Part shown: positions 25,306 through 33,683 of the stretch, piece after piece | How the letters are laid out: each line of letters opens with the position of its first letter | Numbering within the stretch: position 1 is the first letter of the stretch | Position numbers and translations under genes: made by a program | The notes under the pieces: model-generated | Seen by the model: only the letters and a program-made list of their open reading frames with translations | Database searches by the model: none | What the model was told of the DNA's origin: nothing | Source of the DNA: Myxococcus flavus | GTDB lineage: Bacteria > Myxococcota > Myxococcia > Myxococcales > Myxococcaceae | Length of the DNA stretch: 64,000 bases | Reading direction: 5' to 3' | Assembly (NCBI RefSeq): GCF_050038885.1 | Contig: NZ_CP143624.1 | Location: 9,176,001-9,240,000 of the forward strand

Positions 25306-28300
25306 CCGGCCGCGGAGCGTACCACCCGCTCCAGGTCACTGCGCAGGAACACCGAGCCGGCAATGGCCTTGGCGCGCTTCTTCATGTCCGCTGCGCGGCG
25401 CGCCAGCTCGGCATGGTCCTGCGTGCCGTCCGTCATCACCGCCACCACGGACACGCTCATGATGGGGAAGCGCCGCTTCTCTCCGTAGCGGTCCTCCGCC
25501 TCGATGTGCCCGCGCTCGCGGTCCTGCCGGTCGTAGTAGAGCGGGATGATGCGGTCGAAGGTCTCGATGGCCTTCTGGCAGATGCGGTCCACCGACTCCG
25601 GCGAGGTGATGAACACGAAGTCGTCGCCGGCCACGTGGCCCAGGAAGTCGCCGGGCGCGCCGTCCTGGGCGAACACCTCGCGCATCAGGTCGCCCGTCTG
25701 GCGCACCACGCCGTCCGCCTTCGCGAAGCCGTAGTAGTCGTTGTAGGCCTTGAGGTTGTCCAGGTCCAGGTAGCAGAAGGCGAAGGGCCGCCGCAGCGCC
25801 AGCCGCCGCTGCACCTCGCGCTCGATGGCGGTGGAGCCCGGCAGCTGCGTGGTGGGCGACGCGGACAGCTCCTGCTCCTTGCGCCGCATCACGCTCTCGA
25901 CGCGGGCGCCCAGCTCCAGCGCGTCGAAGGGCTTGGTGAGGTAGTCGTCGCCGCCCAGCTTGAGCGCGCGCACCTTGGAGGACGTCTCCGCGCGGGCGGA
26001 GATGAAGATGACGGAGATGTGGCCGCCGGCGCTCTCCGCCTTGATCTCCTCCAGGAACACGAAGCCGTCGCCGTCCGGCAGCGTCACGTCGAGCAGCACG
26101 ACGTCCGGCCGGCGCTCGCGCAGGGAGCGGCGCCCCTCCTCGATGGAGCCCGCCAGCGCCACGTCGAAGCCGATGTTCTCCAGCACCTCGCGGCAGATGG
26201 TGGCGATCTTCGTGTCATCGTCCACCACCAGCACGCGGCCGTGCGCCGGGCCCTGGCGGCCGCGCACCAGCGAGTCCACCGTGGCCAGCAGCTTGTCCGG
26301 CGCCAGCGGGCGCACCAGGAAGGCGTCGGCCCCCGCGCGGAACGCGCGCTGCCGCTCGTCGAAGGCGGAGGACACCAGCAGCGGCGCGCGGCGCGTCTCC
26401 GGGTCGTGCCGGAGGATCTCCGCCAGGCGCAGCCCGTCCACGTCCGGCAGGCGCACGGACACGAGCACCGTGTCCGGGTCGTACCGCCGCGCGGCGGCCA
26501 GGCCGTCCTCCGCGTTGAAGGCCAGCCGCACGTCGTAGCCGCGCCCGGACATCAGCGCCTTGGCGATGTACGCCACCTCGGGCTCGCCCTCGATGACCAG
26601 CACCCGGCCCCGGCTCTCCTGGCGGCGCGGGAGCTGGATGGCGTCGGCCACGTCGTCCTGCCGGCGCAGCTCCGGCGGCGGCTCGGTGGGCAGCACCACC
26701 AGGAAGCGCACGCCGTCCAGGCACGGCTCGCACCAGATGCGGCCGCCGTGGGCCTCCACGATGTTGCGGCAGATGGCCAGCCCCAGGCCGGTGCCGCGCA
26801 CGGTGCGGTTGGCCTTGGTGCGCGCCTGCTCGAAGCGGTCGAAGATGCGCTCCAGGCTCTCCTCGGCGATGGGGTCCCCGCTGTTCCAGCAGGAAATCAC
26901 CACGTAGCCCGGCAGGCTGGAGGTGGCGTGGACCTCCACGCGGACCTCGCCGCGCTCCGGCGTGAACTTCACCGCGTTGTTGAGCAGGTTGTTGAGGACC
27001 TGGTCCAGGCGGTTGGGGTCCGCCAGGAGGCGCAGCGGGTGGCGCGGCAGCACCGGCGTCACCTGCACCTGCTTCTCGGCGAAGGCCGGGCCGTACTTCT
27101 CCACCACGCGCTGGACGAGCTCGTCGAGGTACGACACCTCGAAGCTCATCCGCAGCCGGCCCTTGGCGAACTTCGACAGGTCCAGCAGGTCGTCCACGAT
27201 GCCGTTGAGCTTCTCCGTGGAGTCCCGCGCCAGCGACAGGTAGCGGCGCTGCCGGTCGTTGATGTCCCCGGCCATGAAGTTGAGCACCAGGTCCAGCGCG
27301 CCGGAGATGGACGTCAGCGGCGTGCGCAGCTCGTGGCTCACCATGGAGACGAACTCGTCCTTGCGCTCCTCCAGCCGCTTCTGCTCGGTGATGTCGCGCA
27401 GCACCACGCACACGCCGCGCAGCGTGCCGCGCGCGTCCGTCACCGGCGTCACCGTCGTCTGCACGTGCCGGTCGAAGAGCTTCACCTCCTCGCGCAGCAC
27501 CTGCCCGCCGCCGTACTCCCAGCCACGCACCAGGTGGAAGGGCTGGAAGCCCAGGCGCTCCTCCATCAGCCGGGTCGTCTGCTCCTCGGGGTTGTCCCCC
27601 GCGTGCAGCAGCCGCCGCGCCGCCGGGTTCATCACCACGATGTCGTTCTTCTCGTCGGTGAGGACCACGCCGTCGGCCATGGACTCCACCATCCGCTCCA
27701 TGCGGTGGCGAGCTTCCTCCTCCGCCGAGCGCAGGGACTGGATGGCGTCCGCCGTCTGGTTGGCGAGCACGTCCAGCAGCACGCCGTCGTCCTCGGAGAA
27801 GGCATCCGGCCGCTGGCTGAACAGCGACAGCATGCCCACCGGACGCCCGCCCGCCACCAGGTTGACGGTGAGCTGGCTGGGGTAGATGGACGGCGCCGCC
27901 GCGTCCTGCGTGGTGGTGCCCGCCACGCGGGTGATGACGCGGTCCTCCGGCAGCAAGAGGCCGCTGCTCTTGCGGTAGGCGCCGAGCATGGACTCCTTCA
28001 CGCCCAGCAGCGCCTGCTCCCCCACCACGCCCTGGCAGCGCAGCCGCAGCGTGGCGCTGCGCGCCTCATCCGGGGCGATGAGCGCCGCGCCGCAGTCGTA
28101 GGGCAGCACGCGCGCCACGGCGATGAGCACGCGGTCGATGATGTTGTCGTAGCTGGCCGGGTCGTTCGCGCTGGCGCGGCTGACCTCGTACAGGACGAAG
28201 AGCGCCTCCACGCGCTGGTGGAGCTGGCGGATGAGCCGCTCCTTGTCCTTGCGCAGCTGCGTGTACTCCACCGCGTTCTTCACGGTGATGAGCAGGTCGT

Positions 28301-28631
28301 TCACGTCCCAGGGCTTGGTGATGTAGCGGTACACCTGCCCCTGGTTGATGGCCGCGATGATGTCGTCCGGGTGCGTGTACCCGGTGAGCAGCAGCGCGGT
28401 GACGTCGAAGCCCTCCGCGCGCGCGGTGGCCACCAGCTCGATGCCCGTCATCTCCGGCATCCGCTGGTCCGTGACGAGGACGTCGACTGACTCTTTTCTC
28501 AGGATTTCCAGGGCGGCGGAGCCGCTTCGGGCCGTGAGGACGCGATACCGGCGCTGAAACATCCGCGTGAGGATGTCCAGGACGTCGACCTCGTCGTCGA
28601 CGAAGAGCAGCGTGTGGCGGAGCTCGGACAA
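25302..28631 (-). CDS. multi-domain hybrid sensor: REC-GAF-PAS-HisKA-HATPase-REC-REC-GGDEF
   Basis: 1109 residues. Receiver 1 at about 8-122 (Asp55, Lys106); GAF about 160-300; PAS about 312-415; HisKA with His433 in MVSHELRTPL; HATPase to about 648 (GTGLGLAICRNIVEAHGG). Receiver 2 at 677-790 has EGE for the acidic pair and Ser725 at the phospho-acceptor position, so it is probably not phosphorylated. Receiver 3 at 799-915 is intact (Asp848, Lys900). The C-terminal GGDEF-like domain has AGDDF at 1001-1005 where GGDEF should be, so diguanylate cyclase activity is doubtful. The only start in frame is TTG, with no good Shine-Dalgarno nearby. Cytosolic. It overlaps the membrane kinase downstream and is divergent from lexA. 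Confidence 0.88.
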   Translation of the reverse strand: MSELRHTLLFVDDEVDVLDILTRMFQRRYRVLTARSGSAALEILRKESVDVLVTDQRMPEMTGIELVATARAEGFDVTALLLTGYTHPDDIIAAINQGQVYRYITKPWDVNDLLITVKNAVEYTQLRKDKERLIRQLHQRVEALFVLYEVSRASANDPASYDNIIDRVLIAVARVLPYDCGAALIAPDEARSATLRLRCQGVVGEQALLGVKESMLGAYRKSSGLLLPEDRVITRVAGTTTQDAAAPSIYPSQLTVNLVAGGRPVGMLSLFSQRPDAFSEDDGVLLDVLANQTADAIQSLRSAEEEARHRMERMVESMADGVVLTDEKNDIVVMNPAARRLLHAGDNPEEQTTRLMEERLGFQPFHLVRGWEYGGGQVLREEVKLFDRHVQTTVTPVTDARGTLRGVCVVLRDITEQKRLEERKDEFVSMVSHELRTPLTSISGALDLVLNFMAGDINDRQRRYLSLARDSTEKLNGIVDDLLDLSKFAKGRLRMSFEVSYLDELVQRVVEKYGPAFAEKQVQVTPVLPRHPLRLLADPNRLDQVLNNLLNNAVKFTPERGEVRVEVHATSSLPGYVVISCWNSGDPIAEESLERIFDRFEQARTKANRTVRGTGLGLAICRNIVEAHGGRIWCEPCLDGVRFLVVLPTEPPPELRRQDDVADAIQLPRRQESRGRVLVIEGEPEVAYIAKALMSGRGYDVRLAFNAEDGLAAARRYDPDTVLVSVRLPDVDGLRLAEILRHDPETRRAPLLVSSAFDERQRAFRAGADAFLVRPLAPDKLLATVDSLVRGRQGPAHGRVLVVDDDTKIATICREVLENIGFDVALAGSIEEGRRSLRERRPDVVLLDVTLPDGDGFVFLEEIKAESAGGHISVIFISARAETSSKVRALKLGGDDYLTKPFDALELGARVESVMRRKEQELSASPTTQLPGSTAIEREVQRRLALRRPFAFCYLDLDNLKAYNDYYGFAKADGVVRQTGDLMREVFAQDGAPGDFLGHVAGDDFVFITSPESVDRICQKAIETFDRIIPLYYDRQDRERGHIEAEDRYGEKRRFPIMSVSVVAVMTDGTQDHAELARRAADMKKRAKAIAGSVFLRSDLERVVRSAAG

Positions 28632-28737
28632 AGCAGCGGAAGTGTACGTCGAGTTCGTCCTCCCACCTCAAGAAGTGAGAAACAGGACGGTCCGGCACAC
28701 ACGGGGAGTGCGCGGTGAGACACCGGACGAGTTGACT

Positions 28738-28754
28738 CTACACGTCTGTTCAGG
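28738..28754 (+). promoter_or_regulatory. LexA operator (Myxococcus-type SOS box)
   Basis: CTACACGTCTGTTCAGG matches at every position the motif I recall as reported for M. xanthus LexA, CTRHAMRYBYGTTCAGS. It lies 72 bp before the lexA ATG. A TTGACT hexamer (28732-28737) directly abuts its left side and could be the -35 element, placing the operator in the spacer; the -10 is not clear. This implies lexA autoregulation. The hybrid sensor gene starts 107 bp away on the other side and might also be affected. Confidence 0.9.
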
Positions 28755-28826
28755 GAGAGTGACACTGAAAGCCTGTTGCCTGGGGGAACGACCCTCCGGC
28801 AGGACGGCAGACGAGTGAGGGAGCGC

Positions 28827-29495
28827 ATGGAAGAGCTCACGGAACGCCAGCGCGAGATTCTCAGCTTCATCGTCAAGGAGACGGAGACCCGGGGCTTCCC
28901 GCCGACGATTCGCGAGATCGGGGAGCACATGGACATCCGCTCGACGAACGGCGTCAACGACCACCTGAAGGCGCTGGAGCGCAAGGGCTACCTGAACCGG
29001 GGCGAGCAGCAGAGCCGCTCCCTGGTGCCCACCAAGCGCGCCAGGCTGTTGCTCGGCCTGGGGGCGCGCAAGGACTCGGGCATGGTGGAGATTCCCCTGC
29101 TCGGCAAGGTCGCCGCCGGCGCGCCGCTGCTGGCGCAGGAGAACATGGAGGACTCCGTCAAGATCGACAGCTTCCTGCTCGGGGGCGTGAATGGCCGCGA
29201 GGTCTTCGCCCTGCGCGTGAAGGGGCAGTCGATGATTGACGACGGCATCCACGACGGGGACTACCTCTTCGTGAAGAAGACGCCGTCCGCCCAGCCGGGG
29301 GAAATCGTGGTGGCCCTCATCGAGGACGAGGCCACGGTGAAGCGCTACTACCCGGAAGGCGACCGGATCCGCTTCCAGCCGGCCAACGCCACCATGCAGC
29401 CCATCTACGTGAGCCGCGCGGAGTTCCGGTCCACGATGATTCTGGGGCAGGTGGTGGGCGTGTACCGGAAGCTGCAGGGCGGGCGCACGCCGTAG
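28827..29495 (+). CDS. lexA: SOS-response repressor LexA
   Basis: Repressor that self-cleaves with RecA filaments after DNA damage. From the ATG giving MEELTERQREIL the protein is 222 residues. The winged-helix N-terminus (about 1-65) includes GFPPTIREIGEHMDIRS and the recognition segment NGVNDHLKALERKGYL. The S24 latent peptidase part has the cleavage bond in VAAGAPL, catalytic Ser in GQSMIDDGIHDGD and catalytic Lys in EATVKRYY. A GTG four codons earlier (MRERMEEL) is an alternative start. It carries its own operator upstream and is divergent from the hybrid sensor gene. Confidence 0.97.
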   Translation: MEELTERQREILSFIVKETETRGFPPTIREIGEHMDIRSTNGVNDHLKALERKGYLNRGEQQSRSLVPTKRARLLLGLGARKDSGMVEIPLLGKVAAGAPLLAQENMEDSVKIDSFLLGGVNGREVFALRVKGQSMIDDGIHDGDYLFVKKTPSAQPGEIVVALIEDEATVKRYYPEGDRIRFQPANATMQPIYVSRAEFRSTMILGQVVGVYRKLQGGRTP

Positions 29496-29541
29496 TCCCC
29501 TCCCCGTCCCGGGCCCGTTGCCGCGGCCCGGGCATGTCGGC

Positions 29542-30684
29542 TCACGGGCACTTCTTGATGGTGGCGTCGGCCGCGGTGGCGCGCGCGCAGGCGGCCTGGA
29601 GGACACCCGTGTCCTTCAGCTCCTGCGCCAGCCGCGCGGTGGTGAAGTGCAGCTCGGCGTCCTTCGCGTGGTCCGGCTCCGCGCTGAGGTTGGAGAGGAT
29701 GCGCAGCGCGTCCGGCTTGCGGTCCATGGTGGCCAGCAGGCTGGCCAGCTCTCGCAGCTCGCGCGTGTCCTGGCCGGAGACGGACTCCAGGGCCGCGGCC
29801 AGCTCCTCCTTCGCGGCGGACGTGTCCTTCATCCCCAGGTAGAGGCGCGCCAGCGCCACGTGGACGATGGCGCGGTCCTTCACGCGCAGGGACTCCTTGT
29901 ACGCGGAGATGGCGTCGCCAGGCTTGTCGAGCTTCGTCTGGATTTCGCCGACGAGCTCCCAGAGCGTGGGGTCTCTCGGCGCGCGGCTGGCCGCGTCCCG
30001 GTAGGCGTTGGCGGCCTCGGGCAGGTTGCCAGCGTGCACCAGCCCATCACCCAGGGTGGCCAGCACCTCCGCGGTGTGGATGCCGTCGTCCACGGCCTTC
30101 TGCGCCACGGCGAGCACGTCCGCGTAGCGCTTCTGCTCGGACAGGACGTCCAGCGCGCGCATGATGAGCGCGGACTTCTGCTCCGGGGACGGCGCCGCGT
30201 TCGACGCGAGCGTGAAGTGCCGCACGGCGGCGTCATGCTCCCCCTGCTTGAGGTGCAGGTCGCCCAGGGACTCCAGGGCGTTGAAGTCCTGGGGGAAGAG
30301 CGCCAGCGCCTTGCGCAGGGAGCTCTGGGCCTCGGCCACCTGGCCGAGCTGGGCCTGGATGAAGCCCAGGCGGCTCCAGTTGGTGGAGCGCTTGGGCTCC
30401 AGCTTGAGGGCGGCCTCGAACTCGGCGGCGGCGTCCGTCAGCCGCCCCATGGACAGGTACACCTCGCCGCGCGCGGCGGGCAGGCGCGGGTCGTCCGGGG
30501 CAATCTGCTTCATCGCCTCGAAGGAGGCGAGCGCCGCCTCGAAGTGCCCCTGGAGGTACTCGGCGGTGCCTTTGACGTAGAGGCCCTCCGCGTGGTCCTT
30601 CGGCTTGACGCGAGGCGTCTCGTCGTCACACCCGGACAGGGCGAGCAAGGCAATCAGGGACAGGACACGCGGTCGCGGGAACAT
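29542..30684 (-). CDS. TPR-repeat lipoprotein
   Basis: 380 residues with a lipoprotein signal: hydrophobic stretch then LALSGC, with Cys19 the predicted lipidated residue. The mature part is almost wholly tetratricopeptide repeats (about 35-330, eight or nine helical pairs; e.g. GTAEYLQGHFEAALASFEAM, GEHDAAVRHFTLA). Such proteins are periplasmic scaffolds in secretion, motility or cell-wall machines; there is no enzyme signature. It ends 46 bp from lexA (convergent). The outer-membrane-like gene at 30700 lies 15 bp upstream on the same strand, so they are probably co-transcribed. Confidence 0.85.
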   Translation of the reverse strand: MFPRPRVLSLIALLALSGCDDETPRVKPKDHAEGLYVKGTAEYLQGHFEAALASFEAMKQIAPDDPRLPAARGEVYLSMGRLTDAAAEFEAALKLEPKRSTNWSRLGFIQAQLGQVAEAQSSLRKALALFPQDFNALESLGDLHLKQGEHDAAVRHFTLASNAAPSPEQKSALIMRALDVLSEQKRYADVLAVAQKAVDDGIHTAEVLATLGDGLVHAGNLPEAANAYRDAASRAPRDPTLWELVGEIQTKLDKPGDAISAYKESLRVKDRAIVHVALARLYLGMKDTSAAKEELAAALESVSGQDTRELRELASLLATMDRKPDALRILSNLSAEPDHAKDAELHFTTARLAQELKDTGVLQAACARATAADATIKKCP

Positions 30685-30699
30685 GAGGGGCTCCGGGGC

Positions 30700-31761
30700 T
30701 CAGAAGTGGTACGCGATGCCAGCGGTGAGGTCCAGGTTGAGGCCGTCTCCCAGCTTCGATTCGGCCAGGCCCAGCACCGCTTGCGCGACGTTGGTGCCCA
30801 CCTCGACCTGGACGCCCACCTTGCCGGCGATGAGGAACTCGAGCCCCGCGAAGCCCATGACGGTGGGCAGCGGGCCGGTGGACTGGAAGATGCCGAAGTC
30901 GCCGAAGGACAGCTGCACGCCCAGGCCGAAGCCCCAGTAGGGCCGGAGGGCGCGCTCCACGTTGTGGTAGTGGCGCGCGCCCACGACGCTGGGCAGCACG
31001 TTGAGGCCGCTGCGCACGCCCTCCTGGGTGGAGCGCACGTAGCTGAAGCCCACCTGGAGGAAGCCGACCCACTCGGGGTGGAACCAGTAGCCCACCTCGA
31101 TGTCGCCGCCGGGATTCACCGTGGACAGCTTGTCGATGAAGTTGTTGTTGACGCGCACGCCCAGCAGCAGCCCGCCGCCGCCCGTGCGCGTGGAGCCGCC
31201 GAGCAGCGGGCGGGCCACCACGGACTCCTCCGGCGAGGCGAGCGCGGCGAAGAGCTGGTCGGACACCGCCTTCGCCGTGCGGAGCAGGTCCTCCGGCTCC
31301 GGCGCCTCGGCGCGGGGCCGGGCGAGGCTCCGGCCTTCCGCCGTGTCCAGCAGGTTGGCGGTGAGCAGGTACTGGTCGCCGAAGCGGTCCAGGCGGCCGG
31401 TGACGACGTAGCGAGCGCCGGTGAGGGCCACCAACTCCTGGAGACAGTCTCCCCGCTCGCACGTCTTCACGTCCTGGAGGTGCTGCTGGCGCGTGGCATC
31501 CAGCGCGGACTCCACGTCCCACTGCGAGAGGACGCGCAGCCGCGGTGACTCCGCCAGCCGGGAGGTGATGAGCGAGGTGATGCCCGGCGCCGCGTCGCGC
31601 CCCGCCTCGTTGGCGTCCAGCATCAGCACCGCGACGACGGTCGACTCGGCGGCGGGCGCGCGTGTCGCAGCCTCCAGCGCCTCTGTGGCCGGTGCACGGG
31701 CATGTGCCGCCGAAGCCAGCAGGAGGAGACAGGGGAACCACCAGGACAGGGAACGCGACAC
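30700..31761 (-). CDS. exported protein with C-terminal outer-membrane-type beta structure
   Basis: 353 residues from a GTG that gives MSRSLSWWFPCLLLLASAAHA, a clear signal peptide; longer starts place Arg/Cys-rich sequence before it. The first half (about 35-185) resembles the periplasmic CsgG/FlgO-like fold (VVAVLMLDANEAG, LITSRLAESPRLRVLSQWDV, ALTGARYVVTGRL), which detects or assembles secreted structures. The second half is strand-rich (GVRVNNNFIDKL, LRPYWGFGLGVQL) and ends in an aromatic residue (GIAYHF), typical of an outer-membrane barrel. Proteins with this two-part layout are common and uncharacterised in myxobacteria. Together with the TPR lipoprotein this suggests a small envelope module. 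Confidence 0.75.
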   Translation of the reverse strand: MSRSLSWWFPCLLLLASAAHARAPATEALEAATRAPAAESTVVAVLMLDANEAGRDAAPGITSLITSRLAESPRLRVLSQWDVESALDATRQQHLQDVKTCERGDCLQELVALTGARYVVTGRLDRFGDQYLLTANLLDTAEGRSLARPRAEAPEPEDLLRTAKAVSDQLFAALASPEESVVARPLLGGSTRTGGGGLLLGVRVNNNFIDKLSTVNPGGDIEVGYWFHPEWVGFLQVGFSYVRSTQEGVRSGLNVLPSVVGARHYHNVERALRPYWGFGLGVQLSFGDFGIFQSTGPLPTVMGFAGLEFLIAGKVGVQVEVGTNVAQAVLGLAESKLGDGLNLDLTAGIAYHF

Positions 31762-31785
31762 GGGCCGGCACTCTACCCTCACCCG

Positions 31786-31944
31786 GGCCCGGCACGAGCA
31801 GCCGACCGGAGGCCGGCGCGCCGGCCGCTCCAATGTCAGCGGCTGGATGCCCGCCAGGCGCAGTGGGGCCCGCTCCGAGCAGGCGACCGGAGGCCGATAC
31901 GTGCGTCTCGCCCCATGTCAGCAGCGAGGAGCCAGCCAGGCCCA
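31786..31944. repeat. imperfect tandem duplication of about 80 bp
   Basis: Two adjacent copies (about 31786-31862 and 31866-31944) share GAGCA(G/C)-CGACCGGAGGCC, then ATGTCAGC and GCCAGGC, at an offset of 81-82 bp. The copies lie between the outer-membrane protein gene and the nlpD-like gene and appear non-coding. Confidence 0.65.
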
Positions 31945-31955
31945 GCCTGCCCCGC

Positions 31956-32888
31956 TCAGGAGGAGGGCATGGGGCCGAGGTAGTCGAGCGGGTCCACCGG
32001 CTTTCCGTCCAGGCGGACCTCGAAGTGCAGGTGCGGCCCGGACGTCCGGCCGGACTCGCCCACCGTGGCAATCACCTGCGCCCGGCGCACCTTCTGGCCG
32101 GTGCGCACGCGCAGGTCCCGGTTGTGGGCGTACAGCGTGATGAGCTGGTTGGCGTGCTCGACGATGACGATGTTGCCGTAGCCGCGCTGCTCACCCGCGT
32201 AGAGCACGGTGCCTTCCTGCGCCGTCTTCACGGGCGTCCCGGAGGGAGCGGCCAGGTCGATGCCGTCATGCGGCTCCTTGCCCTTCTTCCCGAAGCGGCC
32301 GTACAGCACGCCCTTGAGGGGCCAGTCGAGCATCCCCTGGGTGGCCAGACGCGGGCGGGACACGCTGGCCGGTCGCGACGCGGGCCGCTTCCGCGACGGC
32401 GGCTCCTCACGACGCCCCGCCGCGGGCACGCTGCGCCGGGAGGCGGCTGCCGTGGAGGTCCGCACGGGCTCCGGGTCAGCCTCCGCCAGCGCCCGCACGG
32501 GCACGTTGCGCTCCACGCCGGGGATGATGAGCTCCTGTCCCACCGCCAGCGTCCACGGGGCCTTGATGTTGTTGGCCGCGCCCAGCTCCTCCACCGTGAG
32601 GCCGTAGGTGCGGGAGATGCGGTACATCGTCTCCCCGGCGGCCACGCGGTGACGCACCGCTACGAGCTCCGGCTCGGCGTGGACACCGCGCAGGTTGAAG
32701 GGCAACGGCGTGGTCCGCGCCTCGGCGTTGTCCACCGCCTCCGGCGCCTCGGGCTCAGGCGCGGAGTCCGCTCCCGTGTCCGGGCCAAGCCCGGAGGCAG
32801 TCCGGGTGCCCACGCAGCCGCTCAGCAGCACGGCCAGGAGGCACACCCGGAGCGCCCCACGCGCTCGGTTGGACACGCTCGGCGCCAA
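31956..32888 (-). CDS. nlpD: NlpD-like LysM/M23 peptidase-domain lipoprotein
   Basis: 310 residues with a lipoprotein signal (LLAVLLSGC, Cys25). A LysM peptidoglycan-binding domain lies at about 78-124 (VAAGETMYRISRTYGLTVEEL, NNIKAPWTLAVGQELIIP), followed by a Pro/Arg-rich linker. The LytM/M23 domain covers the last 125 residues. The zinc-site motifs HDGIDL (HxxxD) and HLHF (HxH) are both intact, so this may be an active endopeptidase, unlike E. coli NlpD, which only activates amidases. It starts 2 bp after the surE stop, so it belongs to the eno-surE operon. The symbol is by domain order and context. Confidence 0.85.
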   Translation of the reverse strand: MAPSVSNRARGALRVCLLAVLLSGCVGTRTASGLGPDTGADSAPEPEAPEAVDNAEARTTPLPFNLRGVHAEPELVAVRHRVAAGETMYRISRTYGLTVEELGAANNIKAPWTLAVGQELIIPGVERNVPVRALAEADPEPVRTSTAAASRRSVPAAGRREEPPSRKRPASRPASVSRPRLATQGMLDWPLKGVLYGRFGKKGKEPHDGIDLAAPSGTPVKTAQEGTVLYAGEQRGYGNIVIVEHANQLITLYAHNRDLRVRTGQKVRRAQVIATVGESGRTSGPHLHFEVRLDGKPVDPLDYLGPMPSS

Positions 32889-32890
32889 CG

Positions 32891-33679
32891 CTAGGCACCA
32901 TCCGGTTCATGCCGGTGGAAGCCATCGACCTGCCACCCGGAGAGGTCCGGGAGCCGGCCGTGGTCCGTCAGCTCGAAGTGCAGCGGCGTGACGGAGATGC
33001 GCTTGTCCCGGAACACGGCGTTGCAGTCGCTGCCCGGGATGTCCTCGTGCTGGTAGTCGCTGCCGCCAATCCAGTAGTACTTGCGGCCGCGCGGGTCCTC
33101 GTTCTCCACCACCTCGTAGCCGTACGAGTGCCGGCCCTGGCGGGTGACGGAGAAGCCCTGCGGCTCCACGCCGCCGGGGATGTTCACGTTGAGGAGCATC
33201 CGCGGCGGCAGGGGGCGCGACAGCGCGCTGGCGACCAGCGCACGGGCGAACCGGGCCCCGGGCGCGAAGTCGAACTGACGCCGCGCCACGAGGCTGAAGG
33301 CGATGGCGGGCACGCCGAGGAGCGCCCCTTCCATCGCCGCGGCCACCGTGCCGGAGTACATGATGTCTTCGGCCAGATTCGCGCCGTGGTTGATGCCGGA
33401 AACCATGAGGACCGGGCGATCATCCTTCAGGAGATGGTTGATCGCCAGATAAGCGCAGTCCGCGGGCGTCCCATCGACGGCGAACCACCGCTCCCGCACC
33501 TCCTTGATGCGCAGCGGGCGGTGCAGGGAGATGGCGTGGGACGCGGCGCTCTGCTCCCGGTCGGGGGCCACCACCCACACCTCCCCCAGGGGGCTCACGG
33601 CCTCGACCAGCGCCTGGAGCCCCTCGGAGAAGTAGCCGTCGTCGTTGGAAACCAGGATGCGCTTGGGCTTGTTGCTCAC
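32891..33679 (-). CDS. surE: 5'/3'-nucleotidase SurE
   Basis: 262 residues. Metal-dependent nucleoside 5'-monophosphate phosphatase, cytosolic, linked to stationary-phase survival. The diagnostic NDDG is at 12-15 and the conserved Ser segment SAASHAIS follows, with SGINHGANLAEDIMYSGTVAAAMEG after that; all catalytic regions are present. The length is typical (about 250-260). The start is GTG (MSNKPKRIL), reached 4 nt after the eno stop, suggesting translational coupling. The surE-nlpD adjacency mirrors the surE-pcm-nlpD group of gammaproteobacteria, here attached to eno. Confidence 0.96.
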   Translation of the reverse strand: MSNKPKRILVSNDDGYFSEGLQALVEAVSPLGEVWVVAPDREQSAASHAISLHRPLRIKEVRERWFAVDGTPADCAYLAINHLLKDDRPVLMVSGINHGANLAEDIMYSGTVAAAMEGALLGVPAIAFSLVARRQFDFAPGARFARALVASALSRPLPPRMLLNVNIPGGVEPQGFSVTRQGRHSYGYEVVENEDPRGRKYYWIGGSDYQHEDIPGSDCNAVFRDKRISVTPLHFELTDHGRLPDLSGWQVDGFHRHEPDGA

Positions 33680-33683
33680 GGGC

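Noticed and set aside
25413..28490. Plus-strand frame of about 1,000 codons opposite the hybrid sensor
   Set aside because: Composition (His/Val/Leu/Gln/Arg) is typical of an antisense shadow; the minus strand encodes clear REC, GAF, HisKA and GGDEF domains.
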